In this document: piece by piece, positions 41,653 through 52,178 of the stretch
Position numbering within the stretch: position 1 is the first letter of the stretch
Layout of the letters: the number at the start of each line of letters is the position of its first letter
Origin: an uncultured Granulosicoccus sp.
GTDB taxonomy: Bacteria; Pseudomonadota; Gammaproteobacteria; Granulosicoccales; Granulosicoccaceae
NCBI GenBank assembly: GCA_947495035.1
Contig: CANLXI010000024.1
Span: 1 to 64,000 of the forward strand
Direction: 5' to 3'
Length of the DNA: 64,000 bases
The notes under the pieces: generated by a model
The model's database searches: none
What the model saw: the letters and a program-made list of their open reading frames with translations, nothing else
What the model was told of the DNA's origin: nothing
Position numbers and translations under genes: made by a program

Positions 41653-43473
41653 GTGCGCCAGATGAAACAGTTCTCTACCAGCCTGGCCCAGGGCAGGGCA
41701 TTTCCCGAGGCTCTTGGGCATGCTCTGCTGGCTGTACTCATGCTGCTGGTGCTGCAGCCGAGTGCCGTGTTGGCCCAGAGCGATGCCAAGGCGACGGTCG
41801 CCGTGTCAATCTCGGGCGTAGATGATGAATTGCTCAGCAATGTCCGCGGTTTTCTACCGTTGTACTCCTTCGATGACAAGGAAGCACCAACCGAAGGCCG
41901 TCTGCGTTATCTGCACGGGCAAGCAGAAGAGTCGATTCGTCAGGCCCTGGCGCCGTTCGGCTACTACCGTCCGACCGTGACGTCCACGCTGGAGCGGAAC
42001 GATGGCGTCTGGCAGGCCTCGTACGTGGTCGATCCACAGGACCGTATCCTGACGAGTAAGGTGGACGTCTCGCTCAGCGGGGAGGCCGAGACAGACCCGG
42101 AATTTCTTGCGGCCATCCGGGAGTCTTCTCTGCAGGTCGGCAAGCCCCTGGTGCACGAGGACTATGAAGCGCTCAAGCAGCGTTTTCAGGTTCTGGCATC
42201 GCAGCGAGGGTATTTTGACGCCAGGTTGCAACAGGGTGCGATTCGAATCGATCTGCAGAAGTACGAGGCGGCGGTGGTTCTGCACTTCGACAGTGGTGTT
42301 CGCTATTTTCTGGGCGAAGTGAGCTTCAATCAGGACAAGCCCTGGCTGAGCGATGACATGCTGGCGCGCTACTCGGAAATCGAACCCGGTCAGCCCTATC
42401 TGGCGGAGGATCTTCAACAGCTGCAGGGTGATCTGAGCAATACCGAGTACTATCAGGAAGTCACACTCGACGTCTCTCCCGAGAATGCCAATGACGATCA
42501 CGTCATTCCGGTCGTCGTCAACCTGACGGCACGCAATCCGACGCGCTATTCCTTTGGTGCCGGCTATGGCACGGACACGGGGGCGAGGATCAAGGCGGGC
42601 ATGACGCGTCGGCGAGTCAATCAGGCAGGTCATCATTTCACCGGCGAGGCGCTGATCTCCGAGCTCAGATACGGGATCGCGGCAGACTACACCATCCCCG
42701 GCAGTGATCCGCGTACCGATTCCTGGGGTATTCGTGGTTCGGTGGAAGACGAACACTCGGATACCAGCGATTACACCACCGCCAAGCTCGGTGGATACTA
42801 TCGACATCGGGACGGGCTCTGGATGAAGACCTATTCAGTGGATTACCTGGTAGAACGTTATGAAGTGTCGAATGAGGATGAAAACAGCAAGCTGCTGATT
42901 CCCAGCGTGGAATGGACTCGTACCTTTCCGGCGGAGCTGAGTGAACGGATCTATCCGGCGTATGGCACTCTGTTGCAGCTCAGTGTTCGAGGTGCCAGTG
43001 AAGATGCCTTGTCCGATACCAGTTTCATTCAACCCATGATCAGCGGCAAGTGGATCCATTCCTTTGCCAACTCCACCCGTCTGATCGCACGAGGCGCGGC
43101 CGGTACCACTTCGGTCAGCGACTTCGATCAGTTGCCGACCTCGCTGCGGTTCTTCACCGGGGGCGACAAGACTGTTCGGGGGTATGCCTACAACGTCATC
43201 GGACCGAGTATCGGTAGCGATGTCGTGGGTGGCAAGCACCTGCTCGAGAGCAGCCTGGAATATGAAGTGCCGGTCAGCGAGAAATGGAGTATCGCCGCTT
43301 TCGTCGATGTCGGTGATGCTTTCGACGACGAGCCGGATTACAAGACCGGGGTCGGTCTGGGTGTTCACTGGCGCTCGCCCATCGGGCCGGTTCGTCTGGA
43401 TTTCGGACATGCACTGGATGAACCGCCGGGCAAGGAGCTGCGCCTGCATCTGACTATCGGATCCGACCTGTGA
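41653..43473 (+). CDS. tamA: Translocation and assembly module TamA (Omp85 family)
   Basis: 606 residues. A signal peptide (to LAQ near 42) is followed by three POTRA domains (about 50-290; ALAPFGYYRPTVTSTLER, RFQVLASQRGYFDARLQQGA, LQGDLSNTEYYQEVTL). The 16-strand barrel has the L6 motif GGDKTVRGYAYNVIG and ends GPVRLDFGHALDE then LHLTIGSDL. TamA with TamB inserts autotransporters and moves lipids between membranes. The start could be GTG 41653 or ATG 41662. It overlaps tamB by 4 bases. Confidence 0.94.
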   Translation: MRQMKQFSTSLAQGRAFPEALGHALLAVLMLLVLQPSAVLAQSDAKATVAVSISGVDDELLSNVRGFLPLYSFDDKEAPTEGRLRYLHGQAEESIRQALAPFGYYRPTVTSTLERNDGVWQASYVVDPQDRILTSKVDVSLSGEAETDPEFLAAIRESSLQVGKPLVHEDYEALKQRFQVLASQRGYFDARLQQGAIRIDLQKYEAAVVLHFDSGVRYFLGEVSFNQDKPWLSDDMLARYSEIEPGQPYLAEDLQQLQGDLSNTEYYQEVTLDVSPENANDDHVIPVVVNLTARNPTRYSFGAGYGTDTGARIKAGMTRRRVNQAGHHFTGEALISELRYGIAADYTIPGSDPRTDSWGIRGSVEDEHSDTSDYTTAKLGGYYRHRDGLWMKTYSVDYLVERYEVSNEDENSKLLIPSVEWTRTFPAELSERIYPAYGTLLQLSVRGASEDALSDTSFIQPMISGKWIHSFANSTRLIARGAAGTTSVSDFDQLPTSLRFFTGGDKTVRGYAYNVIGPSIGSDVVGGKHLLESSLEYEVPVSEKWSIAAFVDVGDAFDDEPDYKTGVGLGVHWRSPIGPVRLDFGHALDEPPGKELRLHLTIGSDL

Positions 43474-46400
43474 TCAAACGTATTCTGAAAATCGTCGGCC
43501 TGGTTCTGCTGCTTCTGATCATCGTGATCATTGGTGGGGTAAGCTGGATTGTCGGCACCGAGAGCGGCTTCCAGCAGGCATTGGCCATGGGCAAGAAGTT
43601 TGCGCCTGGTACGCTGGAATGGAAGGAGGCCAGCGGCAAGCTGGCGGGGCCGCTACAGCTTCGCGGGTTGCATTATGTACAGACCGACGGCATCGAGGCC
43701 CACCTGGGTGCATTGGATTTCGACTGGCGGCCGAGCGCCTTGCTTGGCAGGGAAGTCGCAGTGGATCAGTTGCATCTGGACGGCGTGGAAGTGCATTTGC
43801 CCGAGGCAAGCGAACAGCCGGAAGAGGACAGCGCCACTGGGGGCGGACTGCCTGATATATCGCTGCCTGTGGCCATCACGCTGAACGACATTGCCGTGAC
43901 GGATATCGCCATCTACCCGGCAGGTCAGGATACTGCCATACAGATCGATCGTGTCGCATTGAGCGCCAGTGCTGAAGCAGCTGATATCCATCTGGCGGAG
44001 TTCGAGGTCATTGCGCCGCAGGGTGAGCTGCATGTCCAGGGTGATGTGACGAGCCGTGATGACTACCCGATGGATCTGTCGCTGGACTGGTTGGCCGATG
44101 TCGGGCAGTCTGCTCCGCTACAGGGTGAAGGAACGCTGGCGGGCAGTCTGGCCCGATTGCAGATCGATCACCAGATCAGCGGATTCGCGGAAGCGGACAT
44201 CGCGGCGACTGTCAGCGATGTCATCGAGGCACCGGCCTGGGAGGCTTCGGTCGAGGCTAGTGTGCCAAATCCCGAATCACTGTCCGAAATGCTCACGTCC
44301 AGCCCCCGGATATCACTCCAGTCCAGCGGCACGCCGGACGATTATCAGGCTCAGGCGACCGTCAATGCGGCTACCGCCGAAACAGGTCCCGTTACTCTCG
44401 ATGCCGATGTCAGCGGCTCCACGCAGAGCCTCGACATTCGATCGCTGCAGCTCCTAATCGAGGAGAACGGTGGCCAGTTATCCGCAGCGGGGCAGGTGAC
44501 CTTTGCCACGCTGCAAGGCGAAGTCCAGGGGCAGTGGCAGAACCTGAGCTGGCCGCTGGATGGTGAAGCGCAATTCAGCAGCGCCAGCGGCACCTTCGAT
44601 GCCAGTGGTTCAGCGGAGGAATTCACGGCCAGCCTCAGCACCGATGTTGACGGTCAGGCCATTCCCGAAGGGCAGTGGACTCTGTCACTGAATGGTTCGG
44701 CCACCGCACTCAGCGATTTCACGCTGCAGGGGCAGACTCTGGATGGAACCGTGTCAGCCAACGGCGTTGCCAGCTGGGAGAACCAGCCGGACTGGGATGT
44801 GGAGCTGGTGACGGAAGGGATCGATCCTGGTGTTCAGTGGAAGGATTTTCCGGGCAGTATCGATCTGTCGGTCAGCTCGACGGGGCAGATTACCGAACAG
44901 GGTCCGCAAGTGTCCGCTGACATCAAGCGTCTTTCGGGACGCCTGCGTGATCAGGCCTTGTCCGGTGGTGGGCAAGTCCAGCTGGACGGGAAAAAACTGA
45001 ACATCGATCAGCTCAATGTGACACATGGTTCGACCAGGCTTGATGCAAATGGCGAAATCGATGAACAGATGGCGCTCGATTTCACACTTGAAGCGCCCGA
45101 TCTGGGTAGTCTCATGCCGGAGCTTGCCGGTTCGATCAGCATGGCAGGTACCGTGTCGGGGACTCAGGAAGCACCCGTGATCGACATGAGTGGTGAGGCG
45201 GACGATGTGGCTTATGCCGAAAACCGTGTAGGCAGCTTGCAGTTTGATATCGATGCCGGCCTTGCCAGCGATGCGGCTCTGGATGTGTCGCTGGAAGCTG
45301 CGGACATCACGGCGGGTGGGCAGACTGTCAGTGATGTCGATCTGAGCGTTCAAGGCAGCCAGGCCGATCATCGACTCGCATTGTCGGCCGATACGGACCA
45401 GGGGAATCTCGCCACGCAGCTGACGGGTGCCTATCGAGATAATGCATGGAATGGCTCGCTGACTTCCCTGCAACTGGAAGAGACGCCCGCTGGTACCTGG
45501 CAGTTGCGTGAACCGGTCAGTATCGGCGCATCGGCGGAAAAGGCCGAAGCCTCGCAGCTGTGTCTCGACAACAGCGATGCCTACGGCAGCCTGTGTGTCG
45601 ATGCCAACTGGCTGGCAGCCGGTGATTCCACCGTAGCGTTGAATATCAGCGGACTGTCCCCCGACCTGGCGGAGGCCTATCTGCCACCGGGATTCATCGT
45701 GGACACGGAACTCAATGGCGATGTCACGGCAAGTCTTGGTGCGCAAGGAAGCATGAACGCCGAAGCCAGTCTGGTGCTGGACTCGGGCAAGTTGACCTTG
45801 AACGCGGACACATCGCCGGTCGAGATCGGTCTCGAGCCGACACGCATCCAGGGCTCCTGGTCCGGTAATGATGCCGTGATGGACTTGACGACAGCCTTTA
45901 CCGATTTTGGCGATCTGACGGCGAAGGCGTCGATATCGGATCTCGCTGGCGAAGGCAGACTGGCTGGTAGTCTGAATGCCGACTTACCGGATCTGACATT
46001 GATCAGCGCGTTTGCACCACAGATCCAGCAGGTGTCTGGCGCACTGAAGAGCAATCTCTCGATGGGAGGTACATTGAAGACGCCGCAGATCGAAGGCGAA
46101 CTGAGTCTGCTGGATTTCACGGCGGAGATACCCGAAACCGCCATGTTGATCGAAGACACCCGATTGACCATCAGGGGCAATCCTGATGGCACCTTGCTCA
46201 TCGATGGCGAATCCAGTTCGGGGGAGGGCAAGCTGGATATCAACGGTAGTGTCGACCCGGGGACTCGAACGCTCTCGATCAGCGTTGACGGCGAGAACTA
46301 TCAGGTAGCCAACACGGGCATGATGCAGGCAGTCGTCAGTCCGGAACTGGACATCGCCATGGACAACAGTGGCATGAAGGTCGATGGCAAGGTCACCATT

Positions 46401-47090
46401 CCCAGTGCCTATATCAATGCCAATGGCGGCAATGATGGCATCAAGACCGTCAGTTCCTCATCCGATGTGGTGTACGTCTCGGAGGAAGGAGAGCAGGCCG
46501 AGACGCCGCCCAGCCAACTCGAACTGGATGTGCAGATCATTCTCGGTGACAGCGTGGAAGTCGAGGCGGGCGACTTTCGAGGGCGTCTCGAAGGTGATCT
46601 GCGTGTTCAGCAGACCCCGGAAATCGCCCCTCGGGGCACAGGTACGATCAATGTGCTCAATGGTGACTACGTGATTTACGGTCAACAGCTGAATATGGAA
46701 CGTGGTCGTATCCTGTTCAGTGGAGGACCGGTGGACAATCCCAGTCTGGATATGGAAGTGGCGCGTGAAGTCCAGGAATATGACGTCATTGCCGGTGCAA
46801 GGATCAAGGGTACGGCCCAGTCTCCGAGACTGGAGTTGTACTCGGAGCCACCGATGCCGGATGCCAGCATTCTGTCCTACATCCTGCTGGGGCAGCCGCC
46901 TGGCGCCACAGGGGGTAGCTATACCCTCGGAAAGTACCTGACGCCGGACTTGTATGTCAGCTACGGCATTGGCCTGTTCGATGCCATCAATACGTTCAAC
47001 ATGCGCTATCGGCTGACTGACAAGTTGGCGGTGGAGGCCGAAAGTGGTAGCGGCAGCAGTGCGGATCTGATCTACACCATCGAGAAATGA
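43470..47090 (+). CDS. tamB: Translocation and assembly module TamB
   Basis: 1206 residues. An N-terminal anchor helix (ILKIVGLVLLLLIIVIIGGV) leads into a very long beta-taco repeat region spanning the periplasm, with many VNLDxxG-like short strands. The C-terminal DUF490 domain has RIKGTAQSPRLELYSEPPMP and ASILSYILLGQPPG, the hallmark of TamB. The chain ends with a strand-rich segment that docks on TamA. It acts as a lipid-conducting bridge and autotransporter chaperone. A hairpin about 90 bases downstream probably ends the operon. Confidence 0.94.
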   Translation: MIKRILKIVGLVLLLLIIVIIGGVSWIVGTESGFQQALAMGKKFAPGTLEWKEASGKLAGPLQLRGLHYVQTDGIEAHLGALDFDWRPSALLGREVAVDQLHLDGVEVHLPEASEQPEEDSATGGGLPDISLPVAITLNDIAVTDIAIYPAGQDTAIQIDRVALSASAEAADIHLAEFEVIAPQGELHVQGDVTSRDDYPMDLSLDWLADVGQSAPLQGEGTLAGSLARLQIDHQISGFAEADIAATVSDVIEAPAWEASVEASVPNPESLSEMLTSSPRISLQSSGTPDDYQAQATVNAATAETGPVTLDADVSGSTQSLDIRSLQLLIEENGGQLSAAGQVTFATLQGEVQGQWQNLSWPLDGEAQFSSASGTFDASGSAEEFTASLSTDVDGQAIPEGQWTLSLNGSATALSDFTLQGQTLDGTVSANGVASWENQPDWDVELVTEGIDPGVQWKDFPGSIDLSVSSTGQITEQGPQVSADIKRLSGRLRDQALSGGGQVQLDGKKLNIDQLNVTHGSTRLDANGEIDEQMALDFTLEAPDLGSLMPELAGSISMAGTVSGTQEAPVIDMSGEADDVAYAENRVGSLQFDIDAGLASDAALDVSLEAADITAGGQTVSDVDLSVQGSQADHRLALSADTDQGNLATQLTGAYRDNAWNGSLTSLQLEETPAGTWQLREPVSIGASAEKAEASQLCLDNSDAYGSLCVDANWLAAGDSTVALNISGLSPDLAEAYLPPGFIVDTELNGDVTASLGAQGSMNAEASLVLDSGKLTLNADTSPVEIGLEPTRIQGSWSGNDAVMDLTTAFTDFGDLTAKASISDLAGEGRLAGSLNADLPDLTLISAFAPQIQQVSGALKSNLSMGGTLKTPQIEGELSLLDFTAEIPETAMLIEDTRLTIRGNPDGTLLIDGESSSGEGKLDINGSVDPGTRTLSISVDGENYQVANTGMMQAVVSPELDIAMDNSGMKVDGKVTIPSAYINANGGNDGIKTVSSSSDVVYVSEEGEQAETPPSQLELDVQIILGDSVEVEAGDFRGRLEGDLRVQQTPEIAPRGTGTINVLNGDYVIYGQQLNMERGRILFSGGPVDNPSLDMEVAREVQEYDVIAGARIKGTAQSPRLELYSEPPMPDASILSYILLGQPPGATGGSYTLGKYLTPDLYVSYGIGLFDAINTFNMRYRLTDKLAVEAESGSGSSADLIYTIEK

Positions 47091-47180
47091 GTAGTGACGG
47101 AGCACTGATGGGCTCGCTGTGGGGGCCAAGGCGAAGATCGATTGCCTGGGGGCCAGACAAGATCGAACTTGCCGGATGCC

Positions 47181-47200
47181 GCCCCGCCTCGAGGTGGGGC
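47181..47200 (+). terminator. Hairpin after tamB
   Basis: An 8-bp stem, GCCCCGCC with GGTGGGGC (one G-T pair), closes a TCGA loop, about 90 bases after the tamB stop. Only a weak T-run (TGTTTG) follows. Confidence 0.45.
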
Positions 47201-47351
47201 TGACTGCCTGTTTGAGAATGACGTCACAGCTTGCCGTCAATTCAGCGGTGATTCGGTTTTCAGATGAACGCGAGTTGGCCGATAGCCTGCGTTACACCCG
47301 AAAAAATCCGATTCGAATCATGCCTTGTTTTCCTGAACAGACCCGACGCTA

Positions 47352-49217
47352 GTGGCAAGGCTGGCTGACCGCATGGCACGACTTGTGGGGGGGCGTCGTC
47401 AGATCAACGCTGCAGAGCCAATCACCCGGTTGCATTACCTCATGGTGGGCGTCTCCGTCGTGGCGACAATCATTGCCTGGCAAATGTCTCTTGCCGGTGT
47501 GCAGGAGCGCACCCGGTTGCAGTTCGACGCTCAGGCACATGACGTCATTCGTGATTTCGAAGAGCAGATGCGTCGTTACGAGGATGTGCTCCATGCAGGC
47601 GTTGGCTACGTCTCCGGCAATGAGGGGATTCTGCCCGACGAATGGCAGGCTTTCACTGACCGGATGGACTTGGCGGGACGGCACCCCGCTCTCAACAGTC
47701 TTGGTGTCGTCTACAAGGTATTGCCTGAAGACGCGGCTTCGTTCGAGCTGGAACAGCGCAGAATGCGTCCTGAATTCGGTATCAATCCGGCCGTCGATTC
47801 TCGATCCATTGACAGCCGACCGTACTATCTGCCAGTAACCTTCGTCGCTCCGCGGAAGCTCGAAAAAAGAGCATTGGGTCTGGATGCCGCACGCGAGTCG
47901 CGCCGTATGCAAGCCATCGAACGAGCAATGGATACCGGCGAGGTGCAGATTACCGAACCGGTTCAGTTTGGACTGGACAGAGATTCAGGCCTGCTGCTGT
48001 TTGCCCCGATCTACGATGCGCAAACTCCGGATACCGTCGCGCAACGACGAGCGAGCTTCAGGGGGGCAGTCGTTGCCTCGATATTCACTCAGAATCTGGC
48101 CGCTGTGGTTCTGGAAAACGACAGTCGTCAGGTATCGCTCAAGGTCTCGGATGAAGGCCAGGTGATGTACGACGAGCAACTCGCCGATCGTGCTGATCTC
48201 GATCCCGAACCGATGTTGCAGTATTCCCGAGAGATGTTCTTCATGGGTCGTGTCTGGCGATTCGAGGTCGATAGTACGCTCGCTTTTCGTCAGGCCCATC
48301 AGCGTCTCGAGCCGGCACTGATATTGTTCGGCGGACTGATCATCAACGCCCTGCTGGTCTGTCTGCTTGTCTACATGGCACAGGCCAACCGACGAGCGCT
48401 GGATTACGGCAGGAAGATCGCCGCCAAGTATGATCGCCAATCGGAAGCCCTGCAGCAAAGCAATGCGACGCTTGAAGAACTCAATGAAGAGCTTCGATCA
48501 TTTTCCTATGTGGTGTCACATGATCTGAAAACACCTCTCAGGGGCATCGCAGCGCTTGCCAGCTGCATTGAAGATGACATGGCGGAGCAGTTTCCCGGTC
48601 TCGAGGAATCGCAACCTGAATTCGCAAGACGGCTCGGGCTCATTCGGAAACAGGTGACACTCTCTCAAGGCCTGATCACCGGTGTTCTGGAATATTCCGG
48701 TCTGGGGGCAGATGCGGAGATTCCGGAGACCGTGAACGTGCTGGAACTTCTGCATGGCATTCGAACCATGCTGGGTGTCAGGGAGGATCAGCTTCAGGTG
48801 CTGGATGAGATGCCGGTACTGACCACCTGTCAGACGCAGTTGTTTCAGGTGTTCATGAACCTGATGGGCAATGGCTACAAATATCATGGCAACCCGGAGG
48901 ATGCTCTGGTCATCGTCAGTGCTGTAGATAGTCCGAAAGCCGGTTTTCATCGCTTTGTCGTGTCGGACAATGGTCCGGGAATCGACGCCAGGTACCATGA
49001 AAGGATATTCGAGGTATTTTCCACCTTGCAGCCAAAGGATCACTCCATGAGCTCCGGGGTGGGCCTGGCCATTGTCAGAAAACTGGTGAGTCGGCATGGC
49101 GGTGAAATCACCATCGAATCGGAGCCAGGGCATGGGGCAAGCTTTCTGTTCGACTGGCCTTGCGAGGTGGAGCCGTCCTTGCTGTCGGGGCCCGGCATTC
49201 TGCCGAAAGCCGCCTGA
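47352..49217 (+). CDS. CHASE-domain sensor histidine kinase
   Basis: 621 residues from a GTG; ATG 47373 is an alternative start. An N-terminal helix (LMVGVSVVATIIAWQM) and a second near 310-330 (LILFGGLIINALLVCLLVYM) enclose a periplasmic CHASE domain (YEDVLHAGVGYVSGNEG, ALNSLGVVYKV). After a coiled coil comes HisKA (SFSYVVSHDLKTPLRGIAAL) and HATPase_c (NLMGNGYKYHG, VVSDNGPGIDARYHERIF, SSGVGLAIVRKLVSRHGGE). CHASE domains sense small extracellular molecules. No response regulator gene is near, so the partner is elsewhere. The kinase part resembles phytochrome-type kinases. Confidence 0.88.
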   Translation: MARLADRMARLVGGRRQINAAEPITRLHYLMVGVSVVATIIAWQMSLAGVQERTRLQFDAQAHDVIRDFEEQMRRYEDVLHAGVGYVSGNEGILPDEWQAFTDRMDLAGRHPALNSLGVVYKVLPEDAASFELEQRRMRPEFGINPAVDSRSIDSRPYYLPVTFVAPRKLEKRALGLDAARESRRMQAIERAMDTGEVQITEPVQFGLDRDSGLLLFAPIYDAQTPDTVAQRRASFRGAVVASIFTQNLAAVVLENDSRQVSLKVSDEGQVMYDEQLADRADLDPEPMLQYSREMFFMGRVWRFEVDSTLAFRQAHQRLEPALILFGGLIINALLVCLLVYMAQANRRALDYGRKIAAKYDRQSEALQQSNATLEELNEELRSFSYVVSHDLKTPLRGIAALASCIEDDMAEQFPGLEESQPEFARRLGLIRKQVTLSQGLITGVLEYSGLGADAEIPETVNVLELLHGIRTMLGVREDQLQVLDEMPVLTTCQTQLFQVFMNLMGNGYKYHGNPEDALVIVSAVDSPKAGFHRFVVSDNGPGIDARYHERIFEVFSTLQPKDHSMSSGVGLAIVRKLVSRHGGEITIESEPGHGASFLFDWPCEVEPSLLSGPGILPKAA

Positions 49218-49284
49218 TTCTCTTGCGAGCCGGCTCGGTTACGCCTGCGCCGGTGTTCGACGCCGCATCGAGCAGTGACGATGG

Positions 49285-50712
49285 TCAGGAAGTCTCGGAT
49301 GCCCCGGCTTCTGTCACCGGTTCATCGCGCAGCAGGTGTGCGATGGAATTGGCGTAATAGCGAATGATGCGCTGTTCCGTTTCGGCTGCTCGGTAGATGC
49401 CGTCTTCTTCAAGCAGTATGCCGCGCAGCGTCAGCATGCGAACGCCGACATCCACGGCGTAGTGATAATCGCTGCGTGGTATATAGGCGCGATGACCGCG
49501 TTGCTCGAGACTGTTCAGCAGAGCCAGTACCTGCGCTTTCAACTCCATGTCGGTAAATGTCTGTTCAGGAGCTCGTGCGAACAGGGTGGTGACCAGCGCC
49601 ACTGGCAGAATGGGGGTGATATCCCCGATCCGGGACATCAGTGCCTCGGCCAGTGGCCCGACGTCCTCCAGTTCTCCGGCTTTCAGGTGGCGCACCCGCA
49701 TCCAGTCGCGAAGTGACACGGGCTGGCCGAAGTTGACGCAGGCATAGCCGTTTCTGAATCGCCTGCCGCGTACGGCTTGCCACAGCAGTCTGCTGCTGTA
49801 GCGAAGCAGGATGCCGAGAGAATCACCGAGATTTCGGCGAGGCAGTTTTTCTGCGTCTCGCAGCAGGCTGCGATCCTCGATGACACGGTCGTAATTGATG
49901 CCCACCGGAATGAAAACGATGTCGCGACCACTGTCCGGATCGAACCCTCGCGTCATATAGCCCAGCAGCCCCAGCCGAGCTGGACCCAATTGCCCGTCAC
50001 GACTCAGACGACCTTCTGGAAACACGGCTTGCGGTACACCGCCATCGGCAGCCATCTGTACGTAGCATTCCAGTACTCGCCGATACAGTGCATTGCCCGA
50101 ATCGCGTCTGACGAAATACCCGCCCATGGCGCGGATCAGCTGTTGCAGAGGCCAGATGCGTGCCCATTCCCCGACCGCGTAGGACAGAGCCGTCTTTTCA
50201 GCGGCGAGATAGGTTGCCAGAATGTAGTCCATATTGCTGCGATGGTTCATCAGGAATACAACGCTGGAACCGGCGGGCAATCGTTGCAGTGCATCGTCAT
50301 CGGCAAAGCCGAGGCGCACCCGATACAAGGAGTGCACGACATGGCGAGCAATGAAATACGCCGCCTTGAAGTACAACAATGCGTTGAAGGCCGGAACGAT
50401 TTCGCGGGCATAGATGCCTGCTTTTCTCATCAGGGCTTCGCGGGGGATGTCTTCGCTCTGCGCCATCCGGTCAACCAGTTCCACCACACGAGGATGAAAG
50501 GTCAGGCGATCCACCAGCACGGAACGGCGCGTCAGCTTGAACGAGGGAATCTGCAAGGCCAGACGCGTGTTGACTTCATCGATCAGGCGATTGGCGCGCC
50601 GCCGCAGAATCCAGCGGGCCGAGGGCAGCAGGAAGTGCTGGAGCAGCCAGAGTGTGGCAAGCAGCAGGCCGAGCAGGACACTCCACAGAGGCAACTCGAC
50701 ACTGGTGTTCAT
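49285..50712 (-). CDS. PlsB-like glycerol-3-phosphate/lysophosphatidate acyltransferase
   Basis: 475 residues, shorter than PlsB (about 800) but with its acyltransferase blocks. Block I is FLMNHRSNMDYILATYL, where HRSNMD replaces HxxxxD. Block III is AVFPEGRLSRDGQLGP and block IV is IPVGINYDRVIED. A membrane helix (LWSVLLGLLLATLWLLQHFL) starts the protein. It probably transfers an acyl chain from CoA or ACP to glycerol 3-phosphate or a related phosphate at the inner membrane. It stands between a kinase gene on the other strand and the TRAP genes, with no lipid gene adjacent. Confidence 0.83.
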   Translation of the reverse strand: MNTSVELPLWSVLLGLLLATLWLLQHFLLPSARWILRRRANRLIDEVNTRLALQIPSFKLTRRSVLVDRLTFHPRVVELVDRMAQSEDIPREALMRKAGIYAREIVPAFNALLYFKAAYFIARHVVHSLYRVRLGFADDDALQRLPAGSSVVFLMNHRSNMDYILATYLAAEKTALSYAVGEWARIWPLQQLIRAMGGYFVRRDSGNALYRRVLECYVQMAADGGVPQAVFPEGRLSRDGQLGPARLGLLGYMTRGFDPDSGRDIVFIPVGINYDRVIEDRSLLRDAEKLPRRNLGDSLGILLRYSSRLLWQAVRGRRFRNGYACVNFGQPVSLRDWMRVRHLKAGELEDVGPLAEALMSRIGDITPILPVALVTTLFARAPEQTFTDMELKAQVLALLNSLEQRGHRAYIPRSDYHYAVDVGVRMLTLRGILLEEDGIYRAAETEQRIIRYYANSIAHLLRDEPVTEAGASETS

Positions 50713-50855
50713 CGGACTTTCACGATTGAGGTGCTGGCATGGCTATCTCGACAGCTGGCTGAACAGTTGGCTGACGGAACAGTGCAACCATCATCAGGTG
50801 AGTCGCTCTGGCATGGCAGCCGGTACACGGCAGATTCGGTTATCGTTTGCTCATT

Positions 50856-52178
50856 CTATTTTCCATAGACCAGTTCGGGAAGCCACAGGGCAATGCCCGG
50901 GAACATCATGACGATGGCCAGAGCGAAAACCATGACGAGAACAAATGGCGTGATGGATCGGTAGATGTCGGTAATCGTGATCTCCGGAGGGGCCATGGCT
51001 CGCATCAGAAACAGGTTGTAGCCGAAGGGCGGCGTCATGTAGGCAATCTGGCAGGTGATGGTATAGAGAACCCCATACCAGATGAGGTCGAACCCCAGAG
51101 CGCCCACCAGGGGAACATACAGGGGAGCCACGATGACCAGCATGGCGGTGTCATCGAGAAAGGTGCCCATGAGCAGAAAGCTGAGCTGCATCAGGATGAG
51201 AATGACCCAGGGGTTCAGGTTCAACTGGTCGACAAACAGGCTTTCAATGGCCTTGACCGCGCCCAGTCCATCGAAGACGGCTCCGAAGGCCAGCGCAGCC
51301 AGAATGATCCACATGAACATGCAGGACACGCCGAGCGTTTGCCGAACGCAGTTCTCGAACACCTCGCGGGTCATGCGTCGTTTGACAACCGCCACCATGA
51401 AGGCTGTCATGGCACCGATGGCGGAGCTCTCTACCAGACTGGTCCAGCCATTGAGAAACGGGACCATCATGGCGATGAAGATCAGCAGGGGCAGTAGTCC
51501 GGCCCTGAGCAGGCGCAATTTCTCCCCGAGCGGTACATTGCGTTCTTCGGCGGGCAGTATCGGACCCAGGTGCGGCTGGAATCTGCATCGGACAACGATG
51601 TAGATGATGAACAATGCCGCCATCAGAAGACCCGGCAGAACGCCTGCCAGCCACAACTGACCGACCGGCTGGCGAGCAATCATCGCGTAGAGCACCAGGA
51701 CAACTGACGGGGGCACGAGTATGCCCAGAGAGGAGCCGGCCTGCACCACACCGGTGACCATCTGCTTGTCATACCCGCGCTTCAGGAGTTCGGGCAGAGC
51801 AATGGTGGCACCAATGGCCATGCCGGCCACCGACAATCCGTTCATGGCAGAGACCAGTACCATCAGTCCGATGGTGCCGATGGCCAGGCCGCCGTGCAGC
51901 CCTCCCATCCAGACATGAAACATTCTGTAAAGGTCGTCTGCGATGTGGCTTTCGCTCATGACATAACCCATGAAGATGAACATGGGCAGGGTGAGCAGGG
52001 GATACCATTTCATCAGTTTCATCGCCGCGGAGAAGGCGATATCCACGCCGCCGGTTCCCCACAGGAAGACCGCCGCTACCACCGCCACGAAACCGATGGC
52101 AGCAAATACCCGTTGCCCTGTCGCCATCATGAGCATCATGAGGGAGAACATGAGCAGGGCGATCATTTCATACGACAT
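50856..52178 (-). CDS. TRAP transporter large permease (DctM-type)
   Basis: 440 residues with about 12 hydrophobic segments. The pattern LMMLMMATGQRVFAAIGFVA, LPMFIFMGYVMSES, GSSLGILVPPSVVLVLYAMI and MGTFLDDTAMLVIVAPLYVP is characteristic of DctM. Together with the small subunit it forms the sodium-driven channel for the binding protein. The type resembles the mannitol/chloroaromatic/2-oxo acid (TakP-like) group. It overlaps the small-subunit gene by 11 bases and is the last gene of the unit. Confidence 0.92.
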   Translation of the reverse strand: MSYEMIALLMFSLMMLMMATGQRVFAAIGFVAVVAAVFLWGTGGVDIAFSAAMKLMKWYPLLTLPMFIFMGYVMSESHIADDLYRMFHVWMGGLHGGLAIGTIGLMVLVSAMNGLSVAGMAIGATIALPELLKRGYDKQMVTGVVQAGSSLGILVPPSVVLVLYAMIARQPVGQLWLAGVLPGLLMAALFIIYIVVRCRFQPHLGPILPAEERNVPLGEKLRLLRAGLLPLLIFIAMMVPFLNGWTSLVESSAIGAMTAFMVAVVKRRMTREVFENCVRQTLGVSCMFMWIILAALAFGAVFDGLGAVKAIESLFVDQLNLNPWVILILMQLSFLLMGTFLDDTAMLVIVAPLYVPLVGALGFDLIWYGVLYTITCQIAYMTPPFGYNLFLMRAMAPPEITITDIYRSITPFVLVMVFALAIVMMFPGIALWLPELVYGK

